Shown: piece after piece, positions 19,270 through 27,328 of the stretch | How positions within the stretch are numbered: the first letter of the stretch is position 1 | Layout of the letters: each line of letters begins with the position of its first letter | Source: Billgrantia azerbaijanica | GTDB lineage: Bacteria; Pseudomonadota; Gammaproteobacteria; Pseudomonadales; Halomonadaceae | Assembly (NCBI GenBank): GCA_004551485.1 | Contig: SBLD01000006.1 | Location: 61,808-125,807, forward strand | Reading direction: 5' to 3' | Length of the DNA stretch: 64,000 nucleotides | Position numbers and translations under genes: made by a program | Notes under the pieces: generated by a model | Seen by the model: only the letters and a program-made list of their open reading frames with translations | What the model was told of the DNA's origin: nothing | Database searches by the model: none

Positions 19270-19965
19270 ATGAGCGCAAACGAGCAGCCGAGTGAGGCTC
19301 GATCGTCGAGCGCCGCTGGCGAGGACCTGGTGCAGCGCATCGGCCAGCTCACGCGCATGCTGCGGGAAAGCATGCGTGAGCTTGGCCTGGACAAGGAAAT
19401 CGAGAAGGCCGCCGAGGCCATTCCCGATGCCCGCGACCGCTTGAACTACGTGGCCAGCATGACCGAACAGGCGGCGGAACGGGCCTTGAACGCCATCGAT
19501 CGTGCCCAGCCGCTGCAGGACTCGATCAACCAGAGTGCCGCGGCCCTGGACAAGCGCTGGGCCGAGTGGTTTGCCGAGCCCAAGGAACTCGACGAGGCAC
19601 GCGAGCTGGTCACGGAGACGCGCAGTTTTCTCGCCGATGTGCCGGAAAAGGCGCAGGCCACGCAGAAGGAACTGCTCGAGATCATGATGGCCCAGGACTT
19701 TCAGGACCTGACCGGCCAGGTGATCAAGAAGATGATGGACGTGATCCGCGAGATCGAGCATCAGCTCGTCCAGGTGCTGATCGACAACGTGCCCGAGGAG
19801 CTGGCGCGCGAGAACATGCAGCGTCAGGCCGACGACCAGTGGGAGTCGGATGCCCGCAAGCGTGATGAGGGCCTGCTCAATGGCCCCCAGGTCAAGCCGG
19901 ACGGGGCCGATATCGTCACCAACCAGGATCAGGTGGACGACCTGCTCGATCAACTGGGCTTCTAG
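19270..19965 (+). CDS. cheZ: CheY-P phosphatase CheZ
   Basis: CheZ dephosphorylates CheY-P. The 231-residue helical product (E. coli 214) carries the active-site motif [18 protein letters not shown] near residues 141-158, containing the catalytic Gln. Its extreme C-terminus ([14 protein letters not shown]) is the conserved CheY-binding tail. ATG at 19270 chosen with GTAGAGGAGAG upstream; the longer open frame back to 19153 shadows cheY. The presence of CheZ fits the enterobacterial-type pathway. Confidence 0.95.
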   Translation: MSANEQPSEARSSSAAGEDLVQRIGQLTRMLRESMRELGLDKEIEKAAEAIPDARDRLNYVASMTEQAAERALNAIDRAQPLQDSINQSAAALDKRWAEWFAEPKELDEARELVTETRSFLADVPEKAQATQKELLEIMMAQDFQDLTGQVIKKMMDVIREIEHQLVQVLIDNVPEELARENMQRQADDQWESDARKRDEGLLNGPQVKPDGADIVTNQDQVDDLLDQLGF

Positions 19966-20009
19966 CCATCCCTCTCGACGAGCCTGCCCCCTCGGCGCCG
20001 CGGGTCCTG

Positions 20010-20040
20010 GCCGATAAGGCCACGATCATCGGCGCTTTTT
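20010..20040 (+). terminator. Probable terminator after cheZ
   Basis: GCCGAT (20010-20015) pairs with ATCGGC (20028-20033), and TTTTT follows at 20036-20040. Stem is short (6 bp, with an inner GATC) but position and T-run fit an intrinsic terminator in the 142-bp gap between cheZ and flhB. The left arm contains GCCGATAA, which looks like a sigma-28 -10, but no matching -35 lies upstream. Confidence 0.5.
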
Positions 20041-20107
20041 GGCGTATCACCCTGTGCCGCCGGTCGCCACAATGGCAGCCTTGCAACCCAGTGCCTGGTA
20101 GTGGGGC

Positions 20108-21274
20108 ATGGCCGACGAGAGCAGCGATCAGGAAAAGACCGAAGAGGCCACACCGCGACGCCTCGAGAAAGCCCGTGAGGAGGGGCAGGTCGCACGCTCG
20201 CGCGAGCTGACGACCTTCATGCTGCTGTTGGGAGGCGTGGCAGGCATGTGGTCGATGGGCGCCATGCTCTACGACCAGCTCGGCTTGGTGATGGAGCAGG
20301 CGTTTCTCTTCGAACGCCGCCAGGCCTTCGACACCGGGCCGATGCTTGCCAATGTGCTCGATCTCGGCCAGCGCACCCTGATGACGATGCTGCCGCTGTT
20401 CCTGCTGCTGACGCTGATTGCCCTGGTGGCGCCGGCGCTGCTCGGTGGCTGGCTGGTGTCGGCGAAGTCGCTCAAGCCGCAGCTCTCCAAGCTCAACCCG
20501 CTCAAGGGGCTGAAGCGGATGTTCTCGACCCAGGCGCTGGCGGAGCTGGCCAAGGCTATTGCCAAGTCGGTGCTGGTAGGGGGCGTGGGCATGTCCTTCC
20601 TCTACTTCAAGCGCGGCGAGTACCTGTCGCTGCTCGATATGCCGACGAGCCAGGCCCTGGCCCGCGCGCTGACGCTGGCGGCCCAGGCCTGCGGCCTGAT
20701 GGTGTTGACCCTGGTGGTGGTGATCCTGATCGATGTGCCCTACCAGCTGTGGAGCCATGCCAAGAAGCTGCGCATGACCAAGGAAGAGGTGAAGCGCGAG
20801 CACAAGGAGTCCGAAGGGGACCCCCACGTCAAGGCGCGTATCCGCTCCCAGCAGCAGGCCATGGCGCGTGGCCGGATGATGAGCAAGGTACCCGAGGCCG
20901 ACGTCATCATCACCAACCCCACGCACTATGCGGTGGCCCTGCGGTACGATGAGGCGCGCATGGCGGCGCCGCGGGTGGTGGCCAAGGGCGCCGATGCCGT
21001 GGCGGTGCGCATCCGCGAAGTGGGCGAGGAGGCACGGGTGCCCCTGCTCGAGGCCGCGCCGCTGGCGCGAGCGCTGTACCACCACGTGGACCTCGACAGC
21101 GAGATCCCGCTCGACCTGTATACCGCTGTGGCGGAAGTGCTCGCCTGGGCCTTCCGCCTCAAGCACGTGACCACCGAAGGGGGAGAAGTGCCACCAACGC
21201 CCGAGAACCTTCCGGTACCGCCCTCCCTGGCGGTGCCAGCCGCTGACGCCGATGCCGACGGGGCCCGCGAATGA
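20108..21274 (+). CDS. flhB: Flagellar type III export switch protein FlhB
   Basis: FlhB is the inner-membrane export-gate component that switches substrate class by autocleavage. The 388-residue product has a charged N-terminus (EKTEEATPRRLEKAREEGQVARSREL, the family signature), four membrane helices, and a cytoplasmic domain with the cleavage motif NPTH at residues 270-273 (ITNPTHYAVALRY). The extreme C-terminus is Pro-rich. ATGA overlap with flhA. A second, shorter FlhB-C paralogue is at 3054-3335. Confidence 0.96.
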   Translation: MADESSDQEKTEEATPRRLEKAREEGQVARSRELTTFMLLLGGVAGMWSMGAMLYDQLGLVMEQAFLFERRQAFDTGPMLANVLDLGQRTLMTMLPLFLLLTLIALVAPALLGGWLVSAKSLKPQLSKLNPLKGLKRMFSTQALAELAKAIAKSVLVGGVGMSFLYFKRGEYLSLLDMPTSQALARALTLAAQACGLMVLTLVVVILIDVPYQLWSHAKKLRMTKEEVKREHKESEGDPHVKARIRSQQQAMARGRMMSKVPEADVIITNPTHYAVALRYDEARMAAPRVVAKGADAVAVRIREVGEEARVPLLEAAPLARALYHHVDLDSEIPLDLYTAVAEVLAWAFRLKHVTTEGGEVPPTPENLPVPPSLAVPAADADADGARE

Positions 21275-23352
21275 AATCCCTGAGCCATTTCCTGGGACGC
21301 AGTGACTGGCTGGGCGACGTGCGCATGAAGCTGATGGCAGGCCCGGTCCTGATCCTGATGATCCTGGCCATGATGATCCTGCCGCTGCCCCCCTTCGCGC
21401 TGGATCTGCTCTTCACCTTCAACATCGCCCTGGCGGTGATGGTGCTGCTGGTGAGCATGTTCACCCAGAAGCCGCTCGACTTCGCCGCCTTCCCGGCCGT
21501 GCTGCTGTTCACCACCCTGCTGCGCCTGTCGCTCAACGTGGCTTCCACCCGGGTGGTACTGATGGAGGGCCACGCCGGTGGCGATGCGGCCGGCAAGGTG
21601 ATCGAGGCATTCGGTTCCTTCCTGGTCGGGGGCAATTTTGCCGTGGGCCTGGTGGTGTTCCTGATCCTGGTGATCATCAACTTCATGGTGATCACCAAGG
21701 GCGCCGGGCGCATCGCCGAGGTGGGGGCGCGCTTCATGCTCGACGCCATGCCGGGCAAGCAGATGGCCATCGACGCCGACCTCAATGCCGGCCTGATCGG
21801 CGAGGATGAGGCCCGCCAGCGGCGCGCCGACGTGGCGCAGGAGGCGGACTTCTACGGCTCCATGGACGGTGCCAGCAAGTTCGTGCGCGGCGATGCCATG
21901 GCTGGGCTGGTCATCATGGTGGTCAATATCATCGGTGGCCTGCTCATCGGCATGCTGCAGCACGACATGGGCTTTGCCGATGCGGGGCGGACCTACACCC
22001 TGCTGACCATCGGCGACGGCCTGGTGGCGCAGATCCCGGCTCTGGTGATCTCGACGGCGGCCGGCGTCACGGTGTCGCGCGTCAACACCGACCAGGACGT
22101 CGGCCAGCAGATGATCAGCCAGCTGTTCGTCAACCCCCAGGTGATGATCCTGGCGGCGTTGGTCATGGGGCTGCTGGGGCTGGTGCCGGGCATGCCCAAC
22201 CTGGTGTTCCTGATCTTCACCGCTTTCCTTGGCGGGCTTGCCTGGTGGCTGATGCGCCAGCAGGAGCGTCGCCTGGTCGAGCAGGAGATGAAGACCGAGC
22301 CACCGCCGCCACCCGAGGCGCCCGAGGCGAGCTGGGATGACGTCCAGCTCGTCGATACCCTGGGGCTCGAGGTCGGGCACCGCCTGATCCCGCTCGTCGA
22401 CCAGCGCCAGGATGGCGAGCTGCTGGCGCGCATCAAGAGCGTGCGCAAGAAGTTCGCCCAGGAGGTCGGCTTCCTGCCGCCGGTGGTGCATATTCGCGAC
22501 AATCTCGAGCTCGCTGCCAACACCTACGTAATCACGCTGAAGGGCGCGGAGATCGGACGCGCCGATGCCTTTCCCGGCCAGTGGCTGGCCATCGATCCCG
22601 GTCAGGTGACCGGCCAGTTGCAGGGCACTCCCACCCAGGACCCGGCCTTTGGCCTGCCGGCGGTGTGGATCGATGCGGGGCAACGCGAGCACGCCCAGGT
22701 CTATGGCTACACCGTGGTGGATGCCGGCACCGTGGTGGCCACGCACCTCAATCACCTGCTCCATCGCCACGCCGCCGAGATGCTGGGCCGTCAGGAGGTG
22801 CAGAAGCTGCTCGACAAGCTGGGCGACGAGCAGAAGTCGCTGGTCGAGGAGGTGGTGCCCAAGGCGATCAGCCTCACCGCCCTGCAGCGCATCCTGCAGA
22901 ACTTGCTGGACGAGGAGGTCTCGATCCGCGATGTGCGCACCATTCTCGATGCTCTGGCCGAATGTGCACCTCAGCAGCAGGACCCGGGCGAGCTCACCGC
23001 CCTGGTGCGCGTCGCCCTGGGGCGGGCGATCACCCAGCAGTGGTTCGGCGGCCAGACGACGCTCAACGTCCTGGGCCTGGATGCTCAGCTCGAACAGGTG
23101 TTGATGCAGGCCATGAACGGCAACGGGGCGCTCGAGCCGGGGCTTGCCGAAACCCTGATGAACCAGACCGAACAGGCCCTGGCCCGCCACGAGGCCAGCG
23201 GCGAACCGCCGGTGCTGGTGGTGCAGCATGCGCTGCGCCCGCTGTTGGCGCGCTTCCTGCGCCGCCGACTGAGGCACCTGGTGGTGATGTCCCAGGCGGA
23301 GATTCCCGATGATCGAACACTGCGAGTCACGACCCTGGTGGGAGGTCGATAA
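21271..23352 (+). CDS. flhA: Flagellar type III export gate protein FlhA
   Basis: FlhA forms the nonameric export gate; its cytoplasmic ring docks chaperone-substrate complexes. The 693-residue product is the usual size (E. coli 692). It has about eight membrane helices in the first 330 residues, the highly conserved FHIPEP-type loop region (LRLSLNVASTRVVLMEGHAG and MPGKQMAIDADLNAGLI), and a cytoplasmic domain ending in RHLVVMSQAEIPDDRTLRV. It starts within the flhB stop and ends 3 bp before flhF. Confidence 0.97.
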   Translation: MKSLSHFLGRSDWLGDVRMKLMAGPVLILMILAMMILPLPPFALDLLFTFNIALAVMVLLVSMFTQKPLDFAAFPAVLLFTTLLRLSLNVASTRVVLMEGHAGGDAAGKVIEAFGSFLVGGNFAVGLVVFLILVIINFMVITKGAGRIAEVGARFMLDAMPGKQMAIDADLNAGLIGEDEARQRRADVAQEADFYGSMDGASKFVRGDAMAGLVIMVVNIIGGLLIGMLQHDMGFADAGRTYTLLTIGDGLVAQIPALVISTAAGVTVSRVNTDQDVGQQMISQLFVNPQVMILAALVMGLLGLVPGMPNLVFLIFTAFLGGLAWWLMRQQERRLVEQEMKTEPPPPPEAPEASWDDVQLVDTLGLEVGHRLIPLVDQRQDGELLARIKSVRKKFAQEVGFLPPVVHIRDNLELAANTYVITLKGAEIGRADAFPGQWLAIDPGQVTGQLQGTPTQDPAFGLPAVWIDAGQREHAQVYGYTVVDAGTVVATHLNHLLHRHAAEMLGRQEVQKLLDKLGDEQKSLVEEVVPKAISLTALQRILQNLLDEEVSIRDVRTILDALAECAPQQQDPGELTALVRVALGRAITQQWFGGQTTLNVLGLDAQLEQVLMQAMNGNGALEPGLAETLMNQTEQALARHEASGEPPVLVVQHALRPLLARFLRRRLRHLVVMSQAEIPDDRTLRVTTLVGGR

Positions 23353-23355
23353 GTC

Positions 23356-25572
23356 ATGAGTGTCCTGCGTTTCACCGGTGTCAACAGCCGCGAAGCCATG
23401 CGCCAGGTGCGCGAGGCGCTGGGCGACGAGGCGTTGATCCTGGCCAATCGCCCCACCGACAGCGGGGTGGAGATCCTGGCCATGGCGGAGTCGGCGGCGC
23501 CCGACGAGCCGGCGGGTGCCGTTCACCATGCACCACCGGCCGCCGCCGACAGGCCGCTTGTCCCTCCGCCCGTGGCTGACGCGCCGGCCAGGCCCGCCCG
23601 GGACTTCGAGGCGATGAGCGCGAAGCTGCTCGAGGAAATGCGTGACATGCGGGCCCTGCTCGCCCGCGAGCAGGAGAGCCGGACGCCGACCGGCGGGCTT
23701 GCCGAACAGATCACTCAACGCCTGCTCGAGGCCGGTTTCGGGGCGGCCCTGGCCGACGAGATCGCCGCCGGCCTGCCCGAGGAGCTGGCCAGCGCCGCCG
23801 TCCTCGACGAGCGTGCCCTGGCCTGGCTCAAGCGGCAGCTCCTCAGCCGTCTCGAGGCGCCCGGCGACGAGGCGGCCCTGCTGGAGCGCACGGGCGTCGT
23901 GGCCTTGATCGGCCCGACCGGGGTCGGCAAGACCACGACCACGGCGAAGCTGGCGGCGCGCTACGTGATGCGCCACGGCACCCGGCCGGTGGCGCTGGTC
24001 ACCACCGACAGCTTCCGTATCGGCGCCCACGAACAGCTGCGCATCTATGCTCGCCTGCTCGACGTGCCGATGTATGCGCTCACCGCCGACCAGCCGGTCA
24101 GCGACCTGCTGGGGCGCATGCAGGGCAAGTCCTGGGTGATCATCGACACCGTGGGCATGAGCCAGCGCGACCAGCGCGTCATCGAGCAAGTCGCCCACCT
24201 GCGCGGCGACACCTCGCCGGTACGCCTGGTGCTGCTGCTCAATGCGGCGAGCCAACCCGACACGCTCGAGGAGGTGGTACTGCGCTACCGCCAGGCGGCC
24301 CAGGCGGCCGGTGCCGAGCTCACCGACTGCGTGATCACCAAGCAGGACGAGGCGGGGCGGCTCGCCCCGGTTCTCGACATCATCATGCGTCACGGCCTAC
24401 GCCTGCTGTTCGTCTCCCACGGCCAGCGGGTGCCGGAGGACATGGCGCTGGCCGACCCGGCCGCGCTGATCGACGAGGCGCTGGAGCGTCGCCAGCAGGC
24501 GCCGCAGCCGTCCGCTGCGGCGGCGCGCGAAACGGCCGCGCGCTCGCCCACGCTGCTGGGGCAGGGGCGCCGGCTGGCGGCGACGCTGCAGGTGCTGCGG
24601 CAGCGACTGGACGGTTTCGCCGAGTTGGAGCGGGTCTGGGACCTGCTGGGGCTGCCGGCCTCGGTTCAGCAGCAGCGCCTCGAGACGCTGCTGGCGCGCT
24701 ACCCGTCTCACGGCCGGGCGCTGGGCATGCTGTGGAGCGAGCGGCGACGGGTAAAGGGGGAGCCCTGGCCGATGCCCGACGTGGCCCTCGACGCCGACGG
24801 CCGCTGGCTGGCGCTGCCGCTGTTGCAGCATCGCCAGGTGGCCGGCCAGGGGCCGCGCTTGGCCGCGGCCGAAGAGCGGCTCGGCACGAGCGTGCACCTC
24901 ATGGCGGGGCTGCCCGACGATGAAGCGAGGGAGTGGCTGGAGCGGCGTGCGCTGAGCTGGGTGAGCCAGGTGCGCGGCAGTCAGCGCGTCGCCCATGGCG
25001 GCGAGCGGGCACCGCTCAAGGCGCTGGCCGGGCTGGCGGAAGCCCTGGAGGGCGTGGCCTGTCGCTTCCGTGGCGTTCCCGCGCGGCTTTCGCTGTCGAC
25101 GCTGCCGGTGGTCGTTCCACCCAAGGCGGCGCGGCGCGCGGAAGAGGGACTGGCGGTACAGGCCTGGTTCAGCGAGGTGCAGGATGCCGAGAGTGGCCGG
25201 GTGCTGGCCCGGCGCTACTGGGTGACCCCCGCCCGGCTCGGCCGGGAGCCGGTGCCGCTGCTGCTTTACCAGTTGCAGGGCGATGGCTTGGTGCAGCTCG
25301 CGCGTCGCGCCTGGCAGCAGCTCGACCCGGGCGAGCTGGGCGAACTTCGTCACGACGTGCGGCTGTTGATGGCCAGTGGCCTGGCGACGGTGGCTGCCCA
25401 CCTCGATCTCGCCGGCGACGAGGAGGCCATGGACCTGCGCGCCGAGCTGCTGGGCCTGGCGGGCGGTCGACGGCGTCGCCGCGACATGGCGCTGCTGGAG
25501 GCGCTGGTGCAACTGTTCCTGGTGCGTGAGGCGATCCGTCACCTGGGGCTTGGCGAGCGGGAGGCCGGCTAG
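23356..25572 (+). CDS. flhF: FlhF, SRP-type GTPase for flagellar placement, with long C-terminal extension
   Basis: FlhF is a signal-recognition-particle-like GTPase that recruits early flagellar parts and sets flagellum site and number. The 738-residue product has the FlhF N-terminal patch (MSVLRFTGVNSREAMRQVREALGDEA), a Pro/Ala-rich B-domain, an N domain and a G domain. The G-domain P-loop GPTGVGKTT starts at residue 186, with DSFRIGAHEQL, DTVGMSQRD and ITKQDE boxes. The NG core ends near residue 375, as in ordinary 430-500 residue FlhF proteins. About 360 more residues follow, which I do not recognise; they are Leu/Ala/Arg-rich and look folded. The gene ends at the base before the next start. 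Confidence 0.9.
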   Translation: MSVLRFTGVNSREAMRQVREALGDEALILANRPTDSGVEILAMAESAAPDEPAGAVHHAPPAAADRPLVPPPVADAPARPARDFEAMSAKLLEEMRDMRALLAREQESRTPTGGLAEQITQRLLEAGFGAALADEIAAGLPEELASAAVLDERALAWLKRQLLSRLEAPGDEAALLERTGVVALIGPTGVGKTTTTAKLAARYVMRHGTRPVALVTTDSFRIGAHEQLRIYARLLDVPMYALTADQPVSDLLGRMQGKSWVIIDTVGMSQRDQRVIEQVAHLRGDTSPVRLVLLLNAASQPDTLEEVVLRYRQAAQAAGAELTDCVITKQDEAGRLAPVLDIIMRHGLRLLFVSHGQRVPEDMALADPAALIDEALERRQQAPQPSAAAARETAARSPTLLGQGRRLAATLQVLRQRLDGFAELERVWDLLGLPASVQQQRLETLLARYPSHGRALGMLWSERRRVKGEPWPMPDVALDADGRWLALPLLQHRQVAGQGPRLAAAEERLGTSVHLMAGLPDDEAREWLERRALSWVSQVRGSQRVAHGGERAPLKALAGLAEALEGVACRFRGVPARLSLSTLPVVVPPKAARRAEEGLAVQAWFSEVQDAESGRVLARRYWVTPARLGREPVPLLLYQLQGDGLVQLARRAWQQLDPGELGELRHDVRLLMASGLATVAAHLDLAGDEEAMDLRAELLGLAGGRRRRRDMALLEALVQLFLVREAIRHLGLGEREAG

Positions 25573-26160
25573 ATGGGCATCGATCAGGCCGCAGGACTGC
25601 GGCAGTGGGCGTCCAGTGCGGCTCCCCGAGCCGATGACGAGGCGTGTCCGCGCCATGTGGCCGAAGCGCTGGTCGCGCTGGCGGAGAGCGAACCGGCGGC
25701 CGTGACGACCGCCGAGCGCGAGCCGGCAGCGCTGCCGCGGCAGGCCTCTCGCAGTGCCCCGCCGCGCCCGGCACCCACGGTGACGCTGATGGTGCTGGGG
25801 CTGCCGGGCGGCGCAGAGCGGCATGCGCACAAGGTCACCGAGCTGCTCACGGCCTGGGCCGAGGAGGGGCGCCGCTGGGTCGGTGATCCCGAGTGCTGGC
25901 GGGTCGTGCCGCTGGACGTGGCGAGCCCCCATCTGCCCGCGCTGGCCGCCGAGCAGTCGCGCTGGGCGCTGTGGGTGGACAGCGACGAGGAGGCCTTTCG
26001 CCGCGCCTACCGCGTGCTCAAGCGTGTGGCCGAGCGGGGCGGTCCACGTCGTCTGCTGGCCGTGCACCCGCCCGACGTGGGGCGCAAGGGGCTGCTGGAC
26101 AACCTGCAGCGGGTAGCGGCGAGCTATTTCGGCCTCGAGCTGCTGGTGCTGGCGCGATGA
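25573..26160 (+). CDS. Degenerate FlhG/FleN-like protein, MinD ATPase motifs lost
   Basis: 195-residue protein in the usual flhG position, directly between flhF and fliA. The N-terminus (MGIDQAAGLRQWA) is the DQAxxLR activator motif by which FlhG stimulates the FlhF GTPase. After a Pro/Ala linker, VTLMVLGLPGGAERHAHKV (from residue 70) aligns in pattern with the MinD P-loop region, but the deviant Walker lysines and the GKT triad are missing. The last 65 residues (LWVDSDEEAFRRAYRVLKR, GLLDNLQRVAASYF) resemble the C-terminal part of FlhG. I infer a shortened, ATPase-dead FlhG. Alternative: an unrelated small protein that acquired the motif. ATG abuts the flhF stop; overlaps flhE by 4 bp. Confidence 0.65.
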   Translation: MGIDQAAGLRQWASSAAPRADDEACPRHVAEALVALAESEPAAVTTAEREPAALPRQASRSAPPRPAPTVTLMVLGLPGGAERHAHKVTELLTAWAEEGRRWVGDPECWRVVPLDVASPHLPALAAEQSRWALWVDSDEEAFRRAYRVLKRVAERGGPRRLLAVHPPDVGRKGLLDNLQRVAASYFGLELLVLAR

Positions 26161-26567
26161 GACGCTGGGGCCTTGCCGCCGTGGCGTTCGGCGGCTGCCT
26201 GTGGGCGGCGGCCGCGCTCGGTGCCGGCAGTTGGGTGGCCAGTGCGCCGGCGGTGACGGTGGCGATGGCGGGACGCAGCGTGTCTTCCGCCGAGCTCGCT
26301 CCCCCTGCGCCCGAGCTGGCGCGTGGACAGCGCATCGGCCGCGTCAGCTGGCAGTACCGGGCGCCATCCGGCGTGGCGGTGGAAGCCTGGCTCTGCCACG
26401 GTGGACAGTGCGTCGAACTGCCCGGCCCACGGGGGTGGACCGAGGCGCTGGCCGGGCGGGCGGCGGAGATGCCGCTGCATTTCCGCTTTGCGCTGGGCGA
26501 GCGACGCCAGCGCCCGGTGACTCTGCAGGGACTGCGGGTGATCGTGAATCATGACGGACAAGGGTGA
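26157..26567 (+). CDS. flhE: Flagellar protein FlhE, periplasmic
   Basis: FlhE is a small exported protein linked to the export apparatus and reported to limit proton leakage. The 136-residue product has a signal peptide (about 1-22: basic start, hydrophobic core, ending ALGAGS). Next is the FlhE domain with GSWVASAPAVTVAMAGRSVSS, a Cys pair (CHGGQC) and the closing VIVNH. ATG at 26157 overlaps the preceding stop. In E. coli flhE follows flhA directly; here flhF and the FlhG-like gene are inserted between. Confidence 0.85.
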   Translation: MRRWGLAAVAFGGCLWAAAALGAGSWVASAPAVTVAMAGRSVSSAELAPPAPELARGQRIGRVSWQYRAPSGVAVEAWLCHGGQCVELPGPRGWTEALAGRAAEMPLHFRFALGERRQRPVTLQGLRVIVNHDGQG

Positions 26568-26603
26568 CCCCTTCGGGGCATGACCGCCGCAGGACGAAGA
26601 AGC

Positions 26604-27308
26604 ATGTACACAGCACAAGGCAAGATCGATCAGGGCAACCTGCTGGACGAATACCTGCCGCTGGTGCGGCGTCAGGCGTTGTCGCTGCAGGTGCGGTTGC
26701 CGGCGAGCATCGAATTGGACGACCTGATCCAGGCCGGCACCGTGGGCTTGCTGGAAGCCATGGGACGTTTCGATGCCAGCCAAGGGGCGAGCTTCGCTAC
26801 CTTCGCCAGCCAGCGCATCCGCGGTGCCATGCTGGACGAGCTGCGCAGCCGCGATTGGCTGCCACGCAGCGTGCGGCGCAATGCCCGGGCGGTGGACGAG
26901 GCCGTCCGCCGCCTGGAGCAGCGCCTGGGGCGTCCTGCCGAGGAGACGGAGATCGCCGCCGAGCTGGACATGGAGCTCGAGAGCTATCGCCAGCTGCTCA
27001 GCGACACCAACAGCGGTCATCTGCTTCCTTTCGAGGTGCTGCTGGCCGAAGGGGTGGAGCCCGGCATCGAGAACGCCGCCACCGATACCCCATTCAACCA
27101 GCTCAGCGACGAGCAGCGGCGCCAGCGGCTGGTGGCGGGCATCGAGGCGCTGCCCGAACGGGAGAAGCTGCTCATGGCGCTCTATTACCAGGAGGAGCTC
27201 AACCTCAAGGAGATCGGCGCCGTACTCGGCGTGACCGAGTCGCGGGTCTGTCAGCTGCACAGCCAGGCGGTCAGCCGGTTGCGCGCACGGCTGACCGAGG
27301 CCGGTTGA
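26604..27308 (+). CDS. fliA: Flagellar sigma factor FliA (sigma-28)
   Basis: FliA directs RNA polymerase to late flagellar promoters such as those found here at 4679, 15775, 29477 and 29577. The 234-residue product has sigma regions 2 (LVRRQALSLQVRLPASIELDDLIQAG and FATFASQRIRGAMLDELRSRDW), 3 (VRRNARAVDEAV) and 4 (LPEREKLLMALYYQEELNLKEIGAVLGV). All are close to E. coli FliA. ATG at 26604 (MYTAQGKID, matching MNSLYTAEG) is preferred; an in-frame ATG at 26580 is possible. No FlgM is in the window. Confidence 0.95.
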   Translation: MYTAQGKIDQGNLLDEYLPLVRRQALSLQVRLPASIELDDLIQAGTVGLLEAMGRFDASQGASFATFASQRIRGAMLDELRSRDWLPRSVRRNARAVDEAVRRLEQRLGRPAEETEIAAELDMELESYRQLLSDTNSGHLLPFEVLLAEGVEPGIENAATDTPFNQLSDEQRRQRLVAGIEALPEREKLLMALYYQEELNLKEIGAVLGVTESRVCQLHSQAVSRLRARLTEAG

Positions 27309-27328
27309 GCGGCGTTACAGGCCGCTCA
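27306..27328. terminator. Hairpin joining two convergent stop codons
   Basis: TGAGCGGC (27306-27313) and GCCGCTCA (27321-27328) form a perfect 8-bp stem with a 7-base loop. The fliA stop TGA is the first three bases of the stem, and the stop of the convergent gene lies in the loop. The two genes are 6 bp apart, so this hairpin is the only plausible place for transcription to end. There is no T-run. Confidence 0.45.

Noticed and set aside
20010-20017. GCCGATAA before flhB as a sigma-28 -10
   Set aside because: No -35 resemblance at the required distance (CTCGGCGC), and the sequence forms the arm of a terminator-like hairpin.
20926-24393. 1155-residue minus-strand open frame opposite flhB-flhA-flhF
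   Set aside because: Composition is dominated by His, Gln and Arg typical of antisense translation; the plus strand carries three clear flagellar genes.
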